NCBI RefSeq assembly: GCF_017876315.1
Contig: NZ_JAGINU010000001.1
Span: 496,001-560,000, forward strand
Length of the DNA stretch: 64,000 bases
Direction: 5' to 3'
Origin: Pseudonocardia parietis
Lineage (GTDB): Bacteria; Actinomycetota; Actinomycetes; Mycobacteriales; Pseudonocardiaceae
Below are positions 27,234-36,601 of this stretch, piece by piece (position 1 is the first letter of the stretch; every line of letters starts with the position of its first letter). Position numbers and translations under genes: made by a program. The notes beneath the pieces were generated by a model. It ran no database searches. It was not told the DNA's origin and was given only the letters and a program-made list of their open reading frames with translations.

Positions 27234-27812
27234 TCACGTAGCTGGAGCCGGCAGCCGGGTCCAGTCGAGCGCGTCGGCATCCACATCGGTTTCGTGCAGG
27301 GTCATGGTGGAGACATCGCCCTCGTCGTCACGGCGGATGCGGTGCACCCGTCCGCCGTCCAGCCACACCTCGATCGTGCCGCGGTCGGTCCGCGCGACGA
27401 GGTGGCGTTCCGGCCCGGGGTCGTCGCCGTACCCGGGAGTACGCAGCCCGGCGACGGAGTCGAGCAGCCCCAGCGGATCGAGCTTCAGCGGCGCCGGGGA
27501 CTCCAGGCGATCCTCGACCCGGCGTCCGGCACGGCCCGACCACACCCGGTGCCCGATCTGCACCATCCCCCACGCCTGGTCGTCGCCGGCCAGGACGCGG
27601 CGACCACCGAGGTCGAGCACGCCGTCGACGACCACGGTCCTGGTGAGCCGGCGGCCGATCACGCGGGCCAGGCGTCGCACGGGCCCGCGAGGCCGGGCGT
27701 GGTCGAGACGGGCCCGCGAGCCGGCGTTCTCCTGACGGAGCGTGAAGCGGGTGGGGCCGGCCGCGGCCGTCTCGGCGACCGCGGAGCTCAGGACGGACGG
27801 GGTGTCGGTCAT
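27234..27812 (-). CDS. Hypothetical protein
   Basis: About 192 residues from ATG 27812 (MTDTPSVLSS), or 222 from an in-frame upstream ATG at 27902; neither has a strong Shine-Dalgarno. No signal peptide or membrane segment. The centre reads RTVVVDGVLDLGGRRVLAGDD and DPLGLLDSVAGLR, a beta-rich pattern somewhat like the core of actinobacterial lipid-binding lipoproteins, but without lipobox. I do not recognise a family. GC3-rich coding and sensible composition support a real gene. Confidence 0.6.
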   Translation of the reverse strand: MTDTPSVLSSAVAETAAAGPTRFTLRQENAGSRARLDHARPRGPVRRLARVIGRRLTRTVVVDGVLDLGGRRVLAGDDQAWGMVQIGHRVWSGRAGRRVEDRLESPAPLKLDPLGLLDSVAGLRTPGYGDDPGPERHLVARTDRGTIEVWLDGGRVHRIRRDDEGDVSTMTLHETDVDADALDWTRLPAPAT

Positions 27813-28174
27813 GATCGGAAAACGTGCGCGCAGCGGCGCAGGTTCCCCGGGCTCACGCGCGTTCCACCCGGCGCTGTTCGATGCGCAGATCCGTGCCTCC
27901 ACCGACCCCAGGGTGGTTCAATCGAGTTCGCGGCATCGGAGCGGTCAGCAGGGCCGGTGCGGGAAGGACTCAACCGTGCCGGCCTCGCAGGTCGACGAGA
28001 ATCTGTGCACGGTCCGGACGGCGTCGAGATCGGCCTGGTGACCGCGGGTTCCGGACCGCCGCTCCTACTGGTCCACGGCGGCATGACGCGCCGCACCCGG
28101 TGAGCCCCGATCTGGGCCGGGCTCACCGCGCGTCACCGGGTGACCGCAATGGACCGGCGGGGCCGAGGCGCTAG

Positions 28175-29201
28175 GCCGTGTTTAAGAAGTCGCAGCGGCG
28201 AGGGTGCGTAGCCAGATGCTGATGGTGGCGACTTGGAAGGTGGCCTCGTAGCGCACGGCCAACTTGTCGTACCGGGTAGCGAGCGCACGGTGCTGTTTGA
28301 GCAGGTTGATGCCACATTCCACGGCGTGACGCTGCCGGTAGAGCTGCTCGTCGAACACTGGTGGGCGGCCACCGGCGGACCCTCGGGCCTGTCGGTGGGC
28401 CTGCTGATCAACCTTGATCGGGATCGTCGCGGCGATCTTGCGGCGGCGTAGGTAGTCACGATTCGCCTTCGACGAGTACGCCTTGTCGGCCAGGACCCGG
28501 TCCGGGCGCGTCCGCGGACGCCCCGCCCCCAGTCGGGGCACGCGCAGCGTGTCGAGAACCGGAATGAACTGCGGCGAGTCACCCCGTTGACCTGCGGTGA
28601 TCAGCGCGGCCACCGGGCCGCGGCCCTGTTCACAGGCCAGATGAATCTTCGTGGTCCAGCCACCACGGGAACGGCCCAGGGCGTGATCGGCGGGTTCATC
28701 TCCGGGTGGTTCGACCTGCTCGGCGGGCTTGCGGCGGGCCCCGGCGGCGTGTTGGTGGGCGCGGTTGATCGTGGAGTCGACCGAGACGTCCCAGCGGATC
28801 AACCCAGCCGCGTCGGCCCAGGCCAGCAGCGTCGACCAGACCAGCGCCCACACTTTCTCGCGCTGCCAGCGGCGGAACAACCCGTAGATCGACTGCCAGG
28901 GTCCGTAGCGTTCGGGCACGTCACGCCAGGGCGCTCCGACTCGGGTGCGCCACCGGATCCCGTCGATCAGCTGCCGGCGACTCCACTTGCGAGGTCGTCC
29001 CCGGCCCGACGACGTAGGCAGCAGTGGCTCCAGCACCCGCCACTGCTTGCCGGTCATATCCTTACGTGCACCGCTCGATACCCTGGTCAACGAGGTCTCC
29101 GGACAGATGATCTTCTTGGTCGTTGATCACCTACCGGAGACCTCACTCATCTCCACGGACCGACACGCGAGCGCCCGCACCTCCGACTTCTTAAACACGG
29201 C
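28175..29201 (-). mobile_element. IS5-family insertion sequence, 1027 bp, CTAG target duplication
   Basis: Terminal inverted repeats GCCGTGTTTAAGAAGTCG at the left end and its reverse complement at the right end (18 bp, perfect) are flanked by CTAG at 28171-28174 and 29202-29205. CTAG fits the YTAR target preference of IS5-group elements. One transposase ORF fills it. Ends and gene look intact, so the element may be recent. It interrupts an alpha/beta hydrolase gene. Confidence 0.92.
28182..29090 (-). CDS. IS5-family transposase
   Basis: 302 residues. N-terminal DUF4096-type domain ([53 protein letters not shown]) and DDE catalytic domain with the first Asp in [12 protein letters not shown], second in [16 protein letters not shown], and the Glu in [24 protein letters not shown] with the Y/R/K triad. 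ATG at 29057 (MTGKQW) or the upstream ATG 29090 may be used. Single ORF, no frameshift. Confidence 0.93.
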   Translation of the reverse strand: MTRVSSGARKDMTGKQWRVLEPLLPTSSGRGRPRKWSRRQLIDGIRWRTRVGAPWRDVPERYGPWQSIYGLFRRWQREKVWALVWSTLLAWADAAGLIRWDVSVDSTINRAHQHAAGARRKPAEQVEPPGDEPADHALGRSRGGWTTKIHLACEQGRGPVAALITAGQRGDSPQFIPVLDTLRVPRLGAGRPRTRPDRVLADKAYSSKANRDYLRRRKIAATIPIKVDQQAHRQARGSAGGRPPVFDEQLYRQRHAVECGINLLKQHRALATRYDKLAVRYEATFQVATISIWLRTLAAATS

Positions 29202-29948
29202 CTAGTGGCGACACCGCCGAGTACACGCTCGATCGCGAGTTCGACGACGTGCATGCCGTCGCGGAGCGCCTGTCCGCATCCGCGCCGGAGGGCATCGACG
29301 TCTTCGCCCACAGCATCGGGGCGGCCTGCGCGCTGGGCGCGGCCGGCCGCGGCGCGCCGATTCGCCGTCTCGCGCTCTACGAGCCACCAGGACCGGAAAC
29401 GGTGACCCGCGACTGGATCGACCGCGTATCGGACTGGATCTCCTCCGGACGACCGGAGCGCGCGATGGGAAGCTTCTTGGTCGAGATCGTCGGACTGGAC
29501 GAGCCGACGGTGACCTCACTGCGGGACAGCCCGGCCGCCGAGGAAGCCGTTCCGATCGTGGAGCGCACGATGGCCCGGGAGGCCGAAGCGTTGCTCGCGC
29601 TCGACGTCGTCGGGTTGACCGCCGGCGTCACCGTCCCGGCCCTGCTGATGGTGGGCGATCGCAGCCCGAGGTGGGCGGCGACCGTCACCTCCCGCCTGCG
29701 GGAAGGCCTGCCCGGCGCCACAGTGACCGTGCTCGACGGCCACGGTCACGAAGCCGTGGATACCGCGCCGGGACTCGTCGTCGCCCGGCTGGATCGGTTC
29801 ATTGCCGGGCCGAGCGGCGGTGACCGCGTTCGTCCGACCTGACCGCGGACCGCCGCACCGACAACCAGCTCGCGGCCGATACGCGCGACGAGGACGAGTG
29901 TCTGTGTCGGCGTTCAGCGGCTTCGCCTGCGGCGACGCGCGCTTCGAG

Positions 29949-30458
29949 CTAGCAGCCGTCGACGCCGGAAGGCGTGTTCGTGCACCGCGCCCAGTACTCC
30001 TCCTGTGCGGCAGCTTCGCCAGCGTTGATCTCCGCGTCCTGCTCCGGAGAGCAGCCGTACCCGATGCACTCGCCGTCCATCCAGGTCTGTTCCGCGAACG
30101 CCTCGTGCGCTCGTTCCTTCGCGGCGTTGATGGCAGGACAGTCCTTGTTGACGATGATCCCGTCGACGACGCGGGCGTCGGCTGTGGGCTCGCACGTGTA
30201 GCGGGGCTGTGCGGCAGCAGCGGCTTCGGCCGCGACCACATCGTCGACCGCGCCCCGGGCTGCGACGACCACCTCCGCAGCCGTGGAGCTGGCACCAGCG
30301 GGCAGCTGCAGCATCGGGACCACGACAGTTGTCGGAGCAGGCAGGGCCTGTTCGACGACGGGCGCGGACTCGGCCTGAGACGCGTAGATCGTGCCTCCTC
30401 CGGTAGCCGCCAGGACGACGACGGCAGCGCTGATGAGAACCCGGACGGTGCTGTTCAT
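29949..30458 (-). CDS. Hypothetical secreted cysteine-containing protein
   Basis: 169 residues. N-terminal signal peptide (TVRVLISAAVVVLAATGGGTIYA), then a low-complexity Ala/Val/Pro linker and a C-terminal domain of about 85 residues with seven cysteines (YTCEP, KDCPA, GECIGYGC, RCTN, DGC), presumably disulphide-bonded outside the cell. I do not recognise a family. It stands alone between the broken hydrolase and a region without clear genes. Confidence 0.65.
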   Translation of the reverse strand: MNSTVRVLISAAVVVLAATGGGTIYASQAESAPVVEQALPAPTTVVVPMLQLPAGASSTAAEVVVAARGAVDDVVAAEAAAAAQPRYTCEPTADARVVDGIIVNKDCPAINAAKERAHEAFAEQTWMDGECIGYGCSPEQDAEINAGEAAAQEEYWARCTNTPSGVDGC

Positions 30459-30804
30459 GACGTGTCCCCGAGCGTGGATGCCGGCGTGGTCACCCGGTGT
30501 TTCGTAGTCCAGAGGGAGGTGTTAGCTACCGCCGAGCGGGCTCACCAAAACTGGTGAGGCACTGCTCCTCCAAGCTGACCATGGCGTTGGAAGAACACAA
30601 CGACGTCGATCATGCCCAGCACCATGGTGGACCGTCCCCGCTCTGGTTGACACCGACGTAGGGGCTGCCGCCGAGCGCAGCGGAAGGACTGTCGTGGCGG
30701 CCCGTCGCGCCCAACCTCGCCGACGTCGCCACCCTCGACTCGAACACCGTGCCACCGGTCATCGACCCTGCGCCGCGACAACGGGCAGGGCTGGCGCGAT
30801 GGCT
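30459..30804. other. 346-bp stretch without a convincing gene
   Basis: Short ORFs on both strands have arginine/alanine-rich shadow composition. The only structure I see is a perfect 7-bp hairpin, CTCACCA-AAAC-TGGTGAG, at 30541-30558. It could be the promoter of the secreted protein or a decayed gene. Confidence 0.5.
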
Positions 30805-32124
30805 TCACCGTCCGGCCCATGCCTCGGGTCGGCGAGCCGGCGCAAGTGATTCGATGTGGTCGTAGGACATCGCTGCAGGAGCGCTACCTCCGCCGCGGTA
30901 GGCATCGGCCGCTGCCACCGCCTGAGTGATTGCGGTCCGATACAGGAGCGACCCTGTGCTGACGCGTCGGACACCGAGGTTGCGGAGGCGTTGGAAGGGA
31001 AGCTCTGCCAGGAGATTGAGCGGCGTGTCGCCGAGGGAAGCGACGAGGTTCTCGATGAGGTGTTCCTCCCGTACACCGGGGACGAATATCCCATCTGCAC
31101 CGGCATCGGCGTATGCCCTTGATCTGGGAAGAGTCGACTCGGGGTCCAGCTGGAGCCAGTACGTGTCGACACGCGCGTTGACGAACAGCTCCGGAGCAGC
31201 GGCCTTGAGCGCTGAGATTCGTTCACATTGTTCGTCGACGGGCTCCAGCCGGTCACCGCGGCCGTCCTCGATGTTGATTCCCGCCACTCCCACCGAGGTC
31301 AACTCGGCTGCGAGTTCGGCCGGGTCGAGCCCGAATCCCGCCTCGACGTCCACCGTGACGGGGACCGGCAGACGAACCAGTGAACGGGCCAGCGCGAGGG
31401 TCTCGGCGTAGGTCGCGCCGGCCGCATCCGGCAGACCGTGCGACGCGGCCACGCCGAGGCTGGTGGTGCCGATAGCGAGGTATCCCTGTCGAGCAAGCGC
31501 TGCGGCCGAAGCGAAGTCCCACGCGTTGGGCAGCAGCAAAGGCTCGTCGGCGTCGTGGAGACCCGTGAAGCGACGGGCGCCGGCGAGAAGCGCTTCGGCG
31601 TGCTTCTCGCCCGGGCACGCGTGTCGGCCCGCCCCGAAGGGGGCGTTCTCGAGGCTGACGAGGATCTCTTGTCCCGATGGGGAGATACGACGTGTGGCCG
31701 GGACCGGCGGATGGTGGCCGACGATGGCCGATCGCGTCGCTGCGCACCCCTGCACGAGCAGTCCGATCAGCGCCGCCGTCTCCTCGTCCCATCGACCTCC
31801 TGCGATCTCGACGAGACGATCGACCGCCGCGTCGGCCTCTGACGTGACCGGATCGTGTGGCTGGTAGCCGGCCGAGACGATCTCGACATCGGTGGCCACG
31901 TGGCGTGGCAGACCGAGAGCTGCAGCCAGTGTGGCCACGGGATGGCCCGGTTCCCGGAGTCGTTCGAGCGGGACCGCGTTCAGGAGGCGGACCGCGATCC
32001 CTCGTCGTCGCTCGTGGTCGGGGCCCTCGGAGAAGCGGGCGCCGTGGGATCTCAGCCACGCGATGCCCCTCCGCCCAGGTAGGGCCTGTGGGACGACGAA
32101 CGCTGGATCGTTCAGGATCTCCAT
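30805..32124 (-). CDS. Fusion: truncated P450-like domain plus PEP-mutase/isocitrate-lyase domain
   Basis: 439 residues. Residues about 1-185 look like the distal half of a cytochrome P450: ARFSEGPDHERRRGIAV, an I-helix-like LIGLLVQGCAAT and the heme loop APFGAGRHACPGE with Cys 170; there is no ExxR helix and the domain is half normal length. Residues about 187-439 are a PEP mutase/isocitrate lyase family barrel (PLLLPNAWDFASAAAL, GTTSLGVAASHG, VTVDVEAGFG, INIEDG). No stop or start codon separates them. These may be two separate genes in relatives; here they are one reading frame. Confidence 0.75.
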   Translation of the reverse strand: MEILNDPAFVVPQALPGRRGIAWLRSHGARFSEGPDHERRRGIAVRLLNAVPLERLREPGHPVATLAAALGLPRHVATDVEIVSAGYQPHDPVTSEADAAVDRLVEIAGGRWDEETAALIGLLVQGCAATRSAIVGHHPPVPATRRISPSGQEILVSLENAPFGAGRHACPGEKHAEALLAGARRFTGLHDADEPLLLPNAWDFASAAALARQGYLAIGTTSLGVAASHGLPDAAGATYAETLALARSLVRLPVPVTVDVEAGFGLDPAELAAELTSVGVAGINIEDGRGDRLEPVDEQCERISALKAAAPELFVNARVDTYWLQLDPESTLPRSRAYADAGADGIFVPGVREEHLIENLVASLGDTPLNLLAELPFQRLRNLGVRRVSTGSLLYRTAITQAVAAADAYRGGGSAPAAMSYDHIESLAPARRPEAWAGR

Positions 32125-32264
32125 CCCGCGAGTATCGAGCCGAGACACTTCGGCCGGCACCGAAGCGGGTCGAAGATCGGCACCGGGGCGTCGCCGATAG
32201 TCACGGTGACTCGGCGGCGTGTGCCCCGGGACGATCAGGAAGGGGGCTGAGGAACCGTGTTCCT

Positions 32265-32311
32265 GCTGGTGGAGACGAGGGGAATCGAACCCCTCACCCC
32301 CGCCTTGCAAA
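32265..32311. other. attL: 47-bp partial tRNA-Ala 3' copy
   Basis: These 47 bp match 36600-36646 with one mismatch and reproduce the tRNA-Ala(TGC) 3' half, from the anticodon loop (TTGCAAA) through the T arm to the CCA end. The rest of the tRNA is absent. This is the far attachment site of an integrative element whose other end is the intact tRNA. Confidence 0.85.
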
Positions 32312-32397
32312 TATGGAGCAGCGCGCGGGATCACCCGTAACCCAGTGGTCGTGGGCGGTCCGGACCGACTCTGGATGACCGCGCCTGACCGATGCGT

Positions 32398-32416
32398 GTG
32401 GCACGTACGTGGCACG
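32398..32416. repeat. Paired GTGGCACG arm-type repeat, left end
   Basis: Two direct GTGGCACG copies starting at 32398 and 32409 (11-bp period), 86 bp inside attL. The same pair with the same spacing recurs at 36545-36563 next to attR. Flanking placement is that expected of integrase arm-binding sites. Confidence 0.6.
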
Positions 32417-32580
32417 ACTGTCTACCTGCCAGGAGCCAACGCCGATGCGACGAGGCTCCGACCGCCGGTCTAATCGAACCTGGATGCGGCCCGGCCGCGT
32501 TAACATGACAGCAGAATCGGGAACGGCACGCGTCTGGTGGTTGGGTAGGCGCGTCTTCTTGCTGTGGCCAGGAGACGCCG

Positions 32581-33921
32581 ATGTCCTACCGTGGATTCTT
32601 CCGCTCTACCCGCACGAGCTTCTTGCTGTTGGCGTTCATCGGGCGACTGCCCTACGCGATCGTCCCGATCGGGACGATCCTGCTGATCCAGGCGAGCTCA
32701 GGCAGCTACACCTTCGCCGGTCTCGCCGCTGGCGCGCAGAGTCTTGCGATCGCGCTCGGCGGTCTCGGCATCGGGACCGTGGCTCGCTGGATACCGCCGC
32801 GCCGGATCGGGGCGTGGGCCGCGCTGATCAACGCCACCAGCATTGCGCTGCTGCTGGTGGCCAGCCAAACCGGCGGACCAGCCACCGTCCTGGCCACCGC
32901 GGTGCTGGTCGGGTTGATGCAACCCCAGGTCGGCCCCCTCGTCCGTGTGCACTGGTCCGGGTGGCTGCGTGGCGCCGAGCCCCGGCTGTTCGGTACAGCC
33001 ATGTCCTACGAGTGCGCCGTCGACGAGGCGAGTTTCGTCCTCGGACCGGCATTAGCCGGGGCGCTCTTGCTGCTCCCGACCGCGGCACTGGGGTTCCCGC
33101 AGGCCGGGCCGCTAGCAGGCGCAGCGGCGCTACTTGTGATCGCGGCAGCGCCACTGGCCCGTCGCTACACCGACCTGGTCCCCGACGAGACGGCGACGAC
33201 ACGCTCATCGCAGGGGCGGGCGGCTGTGTCGGTGCACTGGCCGTCGCTGCTGACCTTGACCATCGCGATGGTCGGCGTGGGCGCGGTCTTCGGTGCGGTC
33301 CAGACCGGTGCGGCCGCCTACGCCGCCGCGACCGGCACCCCGCAGCTGGCCGGCGTGTACTTCGCCGAGCTCGGAATCGGCAGCGCGGTAGCCGGAGCCG
33401 CGTGCGCATGGCTGCCGCAACGGTTCGGGCTCACGCTGCGGCGATGGGTCTTCCCCGTCGCTCTCACAGTCGGCATGGGCGTGCTGCTGTGGGGAGCAGC
33501 GCACGACCTGCTACCACTGGCCATCGCCGTCGGTGGTCTGACCGTCGGCCCGTACATGGTCACGTTGTACTCGTTGATCGAGGCCCAGACGCCGCTGTCC
33601 GCGATGGCCACCGCCATGGCGGTGCTCTGCGCCGGAGGCCCGATCGGAACCGCCGCCGGACAGTTCCTCGCCGGCCTGCTCGTCGACGCCCACGGGCCAA
33701 CCACCGCGTTCGTCCTCGCCCCGGCGGCCGCCGGGGTCGGGCTCGCGGCTTCGCTGCTCAATGCCATCGTGCGCACCCGCCGCGGCGACAAAGGCGCCCC
33801 GGAGTCGACGGCACCGGCGAACACCACCCGGCCGCACCACCACCGGAGACAGCTGATGTGCGCGTTCCGGGAGTCGACGCGACACAGAAAGTGGGGAGAA
33901 CGGCACGTGAGCATCCGCTGA
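32581..33921 (+). CDS. MFS transporter (about 12 membrane helices)
   Basis: 446 residues, hydrophobic throughout, with a central hydrophilic loop near residues 195-215 (TDLVPDETATTRSSQGR) splitting two six-helix halves. AGGAG precedes the ATG. Begins SFLLLAFIGRLPYAIVPIGTILLIQ, as in actinobacterial drug-efflux-like MFS proteins. The last 55 residues are polar. The substrate is unknown. Cargo of the tRNA-Ala element; convergent with the second MFS gene. Confidence 0.85.
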   Translation: MSYRGFFRSTRTSFLLLAFIGRLPYAIVPIGTILLIQASSGSYTFAGLAAGAQSLAIALGGLGIGTVARWIPPRRIGAWAALINATSIALLLVASQTGGPATVLATAVLVGLMQPQVGPLVRVHWSGWLRGAEPRLFGTAMSYECAVDEASFVLGPALAGALLLLPTAALGFPQAGPLAGAAALLVIAAAPLARRYTDLVPDETATTRSSQGRAAVSVHWPSLLTLTIAMVGVGAVFGAVQTGAAAYAAATGTPQLAGVYFAELGIGSAVAGAACAWLPQRFGLTLRRWVFPVALTVGMGVLLWGAAHDLLPLAIAVGGLTVGPYMVTLYSLIEAQTPLSAMATAMAVLCAGGPIGTAAGQFLAGLLVDAHGPTTAFVLAPAAAGVGLAASLLNAIVRTRRGDKGAPESTAPANTTRPHHHRRQLMCAFRESTRHRKWGERHVSIR

Positions 33922-33995
33922 TCGTTGGCGCAGTGAGCCGGGAGGGGTGCGCCGCCACACTGCTGCCGGATGGCGGTGCGTGGCGGCGCGGCCTC

Positions 33996-35411
33996 TTACT
34001 TGGCCTTCGGCTGCAGTTCCGTCGTGACCGAGGAACGGCTGATGACCACGGCACCGACGACCAGCCCGGCGATGGCGAGCACCGCGGCGATCAGGAACGG
34101 GTCGCCAGCGTGCACGGCGGGGGCGAACCCGATCCCCACGTAGATCGCGACGCCGCTGGCCCCTCCGAGCTGGTCGGCTGCTCGCTGGACCCCGGAGGCG
34201 ATCCCGGCGTCCTCGTCGGTCGCTCCGCTGACCGCGATGTACTGCAGCCCCACCAGACCAAAGCCCATCCCGGCGGCGATCAGCAGCATCGCAGGCAGCA
34301 GCCACGCCGCTCCGGCACCCAGAGCTGCCACGAGCGCGATCACCGTCATCGCGCCCGCAGCAGAGGCGAGGCCTGCCAGCACGCATGCGCGCGCTCCCCA
34401 CCTGCCCAGCAGCCGGGGCACGAGAACCGAGGCCGCGATCAGCGCGGCAGCCAACGGCAGCATCGTGAGCCCTGCTCCCAGCGGACCGATCCCGAGACGG
34501 TCCTGCAGGTAGAACGTGAACAGCAGGAACGATGTCGACAGCGCCCCGCTGAGCAGCATCGTCGTCAGGTTCGCCCTCACGCGGGCGCGGTTGGCGAAGA
34601 AGGCCAGCGGCACCAGCGGGTTCGGAGACCGCGATTCGACCCGCACGAACCCGGCGGCGGCCAACACCGCGCCGGCCAGCGCCACCAGACTCACCCACGG
34701 GCTCGTGCCGGGTTCGCCGGCCTCGACCGCGGCGTAGGTGAACAGCAGCGGGCACGCGGTCAGCAGGAGCGCGCCCGGAAGGTCCAGCCGGGCCTGTCCA
34801 CGAGAAGCGGGACGGTCGGCCTCGACGAGCACGAGCGCAGCCACGATCACGACCAGGATGAACGGCACCGAGATCAGGAAGATCCACCGCCATCCCAGGT
34901 GGGCGGTGATGATTCCCGAGAGGGCGAACCCGAGCACCAGACCACAGCTGGCGACCGCGGCCCACACGCTCAGGGCCCGCGACCGGCGTGGTCCCTCGGG
35001 GAACATCAGCACGATGGTGGCCATCGCGGCCGGCAGCGCGATGGCCTCGCCAGCCCCCTGGACGAGGCGGGCGACCACCAGGACTGCGAACGAGGGGGCC
35101 AGCCCCGCCAGCAGTGATGCTGCGCCGAACAGAGTGGTGCCGACCAGCAGCGTGCGGCGGCGGCCCAGCAGGTCACCGAGGCGGCCGCCGAGCATCAGCA
35201 GCCCGCCGCCGGTGATCGTGTAACCGACCACTACCCAGGTCAGCGAGTGGCCATCGACGCCGAGATCCGCGCCGATCGAGGGCAGCGCGATGTTGACCAC
35301 GGTCACATCGACCGCGATGAAGAACTGCAGCATCGACATCGCGCACAGCACGAGCCATGCGCGCATGGGAGACGGGCTTTGCCCGCCGAAAGAAGAAGTA
35401 CCTGAAAGCAT
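33996..35411 (-). CDS. MFS multidrug exporter (DHA2, 14-helix, EmrB/QacA type)
   Basis: 471 residues. Motif D1 FFIAVDVTVVNIALPSIGADL in helix 1, motif A GGRLGDLLGRRRTL, motif C-like SCGLVLGFALSGIITAHLGWRWIF. These identify the drug/H+ antiporter family 2, which exports drugs, dyes or the host's own antibiotics. It ends 74 bp from the first MFS gene, tail to tail. A hairpin at 35515-35537 lies upstream of its start. Confidence 0.9.
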   Translation of the reverse strand: MLSGTSSFGGQSPSPMRAWLVLCAMSMLQFFIAVDVTVVNIALPSIGADLGVDGHSLTWVVVGYTITGGGLLMLGGRLGDLLGRRRTLLVGTTLFGAASLLAGLAPSFAVLVVARLVQGAGEAIALPAAMATIVLMFPEGPRRSRALSVWAAVASCGLVLGFALSGIITAHLGWRWIFLISVPFILVVIVAALVLVEADRPASRGQARLDLPGALLLTACPLLFTYAAVEAGEPGTSPWVSLVALAGAVLAAAGFVRVESRSPNPLVPLAFFANRARVRANLTTMLLSGALSTSFLLFTFYLQDRLGIGPLGAGLTMLPLAAALIAASVLVPRLLGRWGARACVLAGLASAAGAMTVIALVAALGAGAAWLLPAMLLIAAGMGFGLVGLQYIAVSGATDEDAGIASGVQRAADQLGGASGVAIYVGIGFAPAVHAGDPFLIAAVLAIAGLVVGAVVISRSSVTTELQPKAK

Positions 35412-35514
35412 CGAGTGCTCCGTCGCTCTGAAGAGTTCCTGAGCAGCACAAAGCGCCGCTCCAGACTGATCACGAAGCGGCTGGACGTTCCAGATGGGTG
35501 GTGCTGTGAGTTGA

Positions 35515-35537
35515 ACGTCCCGCCGCTAGCGGGACGT
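35515..35537. promoter_or_regulatory. Perfect hairpin upstream of DHA2 exporter
   Basis: ACGTCCCGC-CGCTA-GCGGGACGT, a 9-bp perfect stem with 5-nt loop, about 105 nt upstream of the exporter start. It could be a terminator of the truncated gene on the right or an operator; there is no T-tract on either side. Confidence 0.45.
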
Positions 35538-35624
35538 CCTGGTCACTGCCGCGCAAGCGGCCGAGCACGACGCGGCTGACATGCTGCTCAGCCTAGCAGC
35601 GGCACACCTGCCACCCAGAGGCCC

Positions 35625-36060
35625 TCAGGAGCGCCAATTCCCGCGACCTCGAAGGAAACCGCGAGGGTCGATGAGCCATAGCCGCGAGCGGCCGTGGAGC
35701 ACGTTGGGTGGGGAGAGATCGGCGTGGCACAACGTGTCCGGTACGCCGTCGGCGAGCTGGTCGAGTACCGCGATGGCCGCGTGGCGTACAGCCGGGGGGA
35801 TCGGGGCCTCGATGTAGTGGCTGATCGTCGGCCGGTGGGTGGTGAGGCAGGCGTAGAGCCACGGGACGATGCTGGGGGCTGACGGTGGGCCGGCCTGAGT
35901 GGAGAGCGTGCGCAGCATCGTCGTCACTGCGGCGAGGTCCGATGGGCTCGGCTCTTGCTCGGCGAGCGACGCCCCGGGAGCGACAGCATCCGTCGCAGTC
36001 CACGTACTGGCCCTGGTGTGCCGTACGAGGTGCACGGGGGGTGCGAGGTCGACGCGTGCG
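35625..36060 (-). pseudogene. Aminoglycoside-phosphotransferase-like fragment
   Basis: The kinase core is readable: LCHADLSPPNVL (HxD-x4-N catalytic loop) and LWLIDPRGF (metal-binding Asp). After GFLRGRGNWRS the frame stops, where the family continues for 60 or more residues; the next frame reads ELALLRASGW, so a frameshift or truncation occurred. The 5' side merges at about 36060 with the integrase fragment of the opposite strand, so the N-terminal lobe is also incomplete. Resembles antibiotic or hydroxyurea-type phosphotransferases; not functional as it stands. Confidence 0.65.
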
Positions 36061-36083
36061 AGCTGGTCGAGTACCGCGGCACG

Positions 36084-36536
36084 TTGAGCGAACGGGACGG
36101 CGGCAAGCTCGACCACCACAGCACCACGAAGTCGCAGGCCAGCGTCCGGTCCGTCGCGCTGCCCACGCTGATCGTGCCCGACCTCCGTGCCCACCTGGCC
36201 GGCTACACGGCCCCGGATCCGGACGCCTTTGTGTTCCTCGGCGAGCGGGGCGGCGTGCTGCGACGCACGAACTTCCGCAGGGCGACCACCTGGTACGCGA
36301 CGGTGAAGCAGGTCGGCCTACCGGAGGGCTTCCACTTCCACGACCTGAGGCACACCGGGAACCAGCTCGCGGCCGAGGCCGGGGCGACGACGAAGGAACT
36401 CATGCGGCGGATGGGCCACAGCACGGTCCGTGCCGCGATGCGCTACCAGCACTCGACGGACCGGCGGGACCGCGACATCGCCGCTGAGATGAGCAGGAGG
36501 GCGGCCGATGTACGCGGAGAGGAAGAGAGCGGCTGA
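36084..36536 (+). pseudogene. Tyrosine integrase, 5'-truncated
   Basis: About 150 residues of the catalytic C-terminus: SVALPTLIVPDLRAHLAGY, FHFHDLRHTGNQLAAEAG (HxxR box) and LMRRMGHSTVRAAMRYQH with the nucleophilic Tyr. The N-terminal arm and core-binding domains and the first catalytic Arg are missing. The stop is followed by arm-type repeats and tRNA-Ala, the normal position of a phage- or pSAM2-type integrase. Its truncation freezes the element. Confidence 0.85.
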
Positions 36537-36544
36537 CCGAACGT

Positions 36545-36563
36545 GTGGCACGTGTGTGGCACG
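36545..36563. repeat. Paired GTGGCACG arm-type repeat, right end
   Basis: GTGGCACG at 36545 and 36556, same 11-bp period as at 32398/32409, located between the integrase stop and the tRNA. Confidence 0.6.
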
Positions 36564-36565
36564 AA

Positions 36566-36593
36566 AGCCCCGGTCCAGTGTCTGGCCGGGGCT
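36566..36593 (+). terminator. Terminator hairpin after integrase
   Basis: AGCCCCGG, one bulged T, CCAG, TGT loop, CTGG, CCGGGGCT: a 12-bp stem followed by GTTTG. It lies between the integrase fragment and tRNA-Ala and could serve either strand. Confidence 0.6.
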
Positions 36594-36601
36594 GTTTGCG
36601 C

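Larger units (their letters stand above)
28005..29842 (+). pseudogene. Alpha/beta hydrolase, broken by nonsense codon and IS insertion
   Basis: The first part (about 28005-28174) encodes DGVEIGLVTAGSGPPLLLVHGG, a hydrolase N-terminus with the oxyanion HGG, then meets a TGA at 28101-28103 after RTR; the frame continues as APIWAGLTARHRVTAMDRRG up to the insertion. After the element the gene resumes as SGDTAEYTLDREFDDV, with the nucleophile elbow AHSIGA and the His in LDGHGHEAVD. Removing the IS plus one CTAG copy restores DRRGRGASGDTAEY exactly in frame. Two separate lesions show the gene is dead. The 5' start is uncertain. Confidence 0.85.

Noticed and set aside
28101..28103. Selenocysteine codon in the hydrolase
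   Set aside because: No SECIS-like hairpin, no selenoprotein family match, and the gene is broken again by the IS.
32265..32340. Second tRNA-Ala gene
   Set aside because: Only the 3' half matches; the sequence after the anticodon loop cannot fold into a tRNA. It is an att copy.
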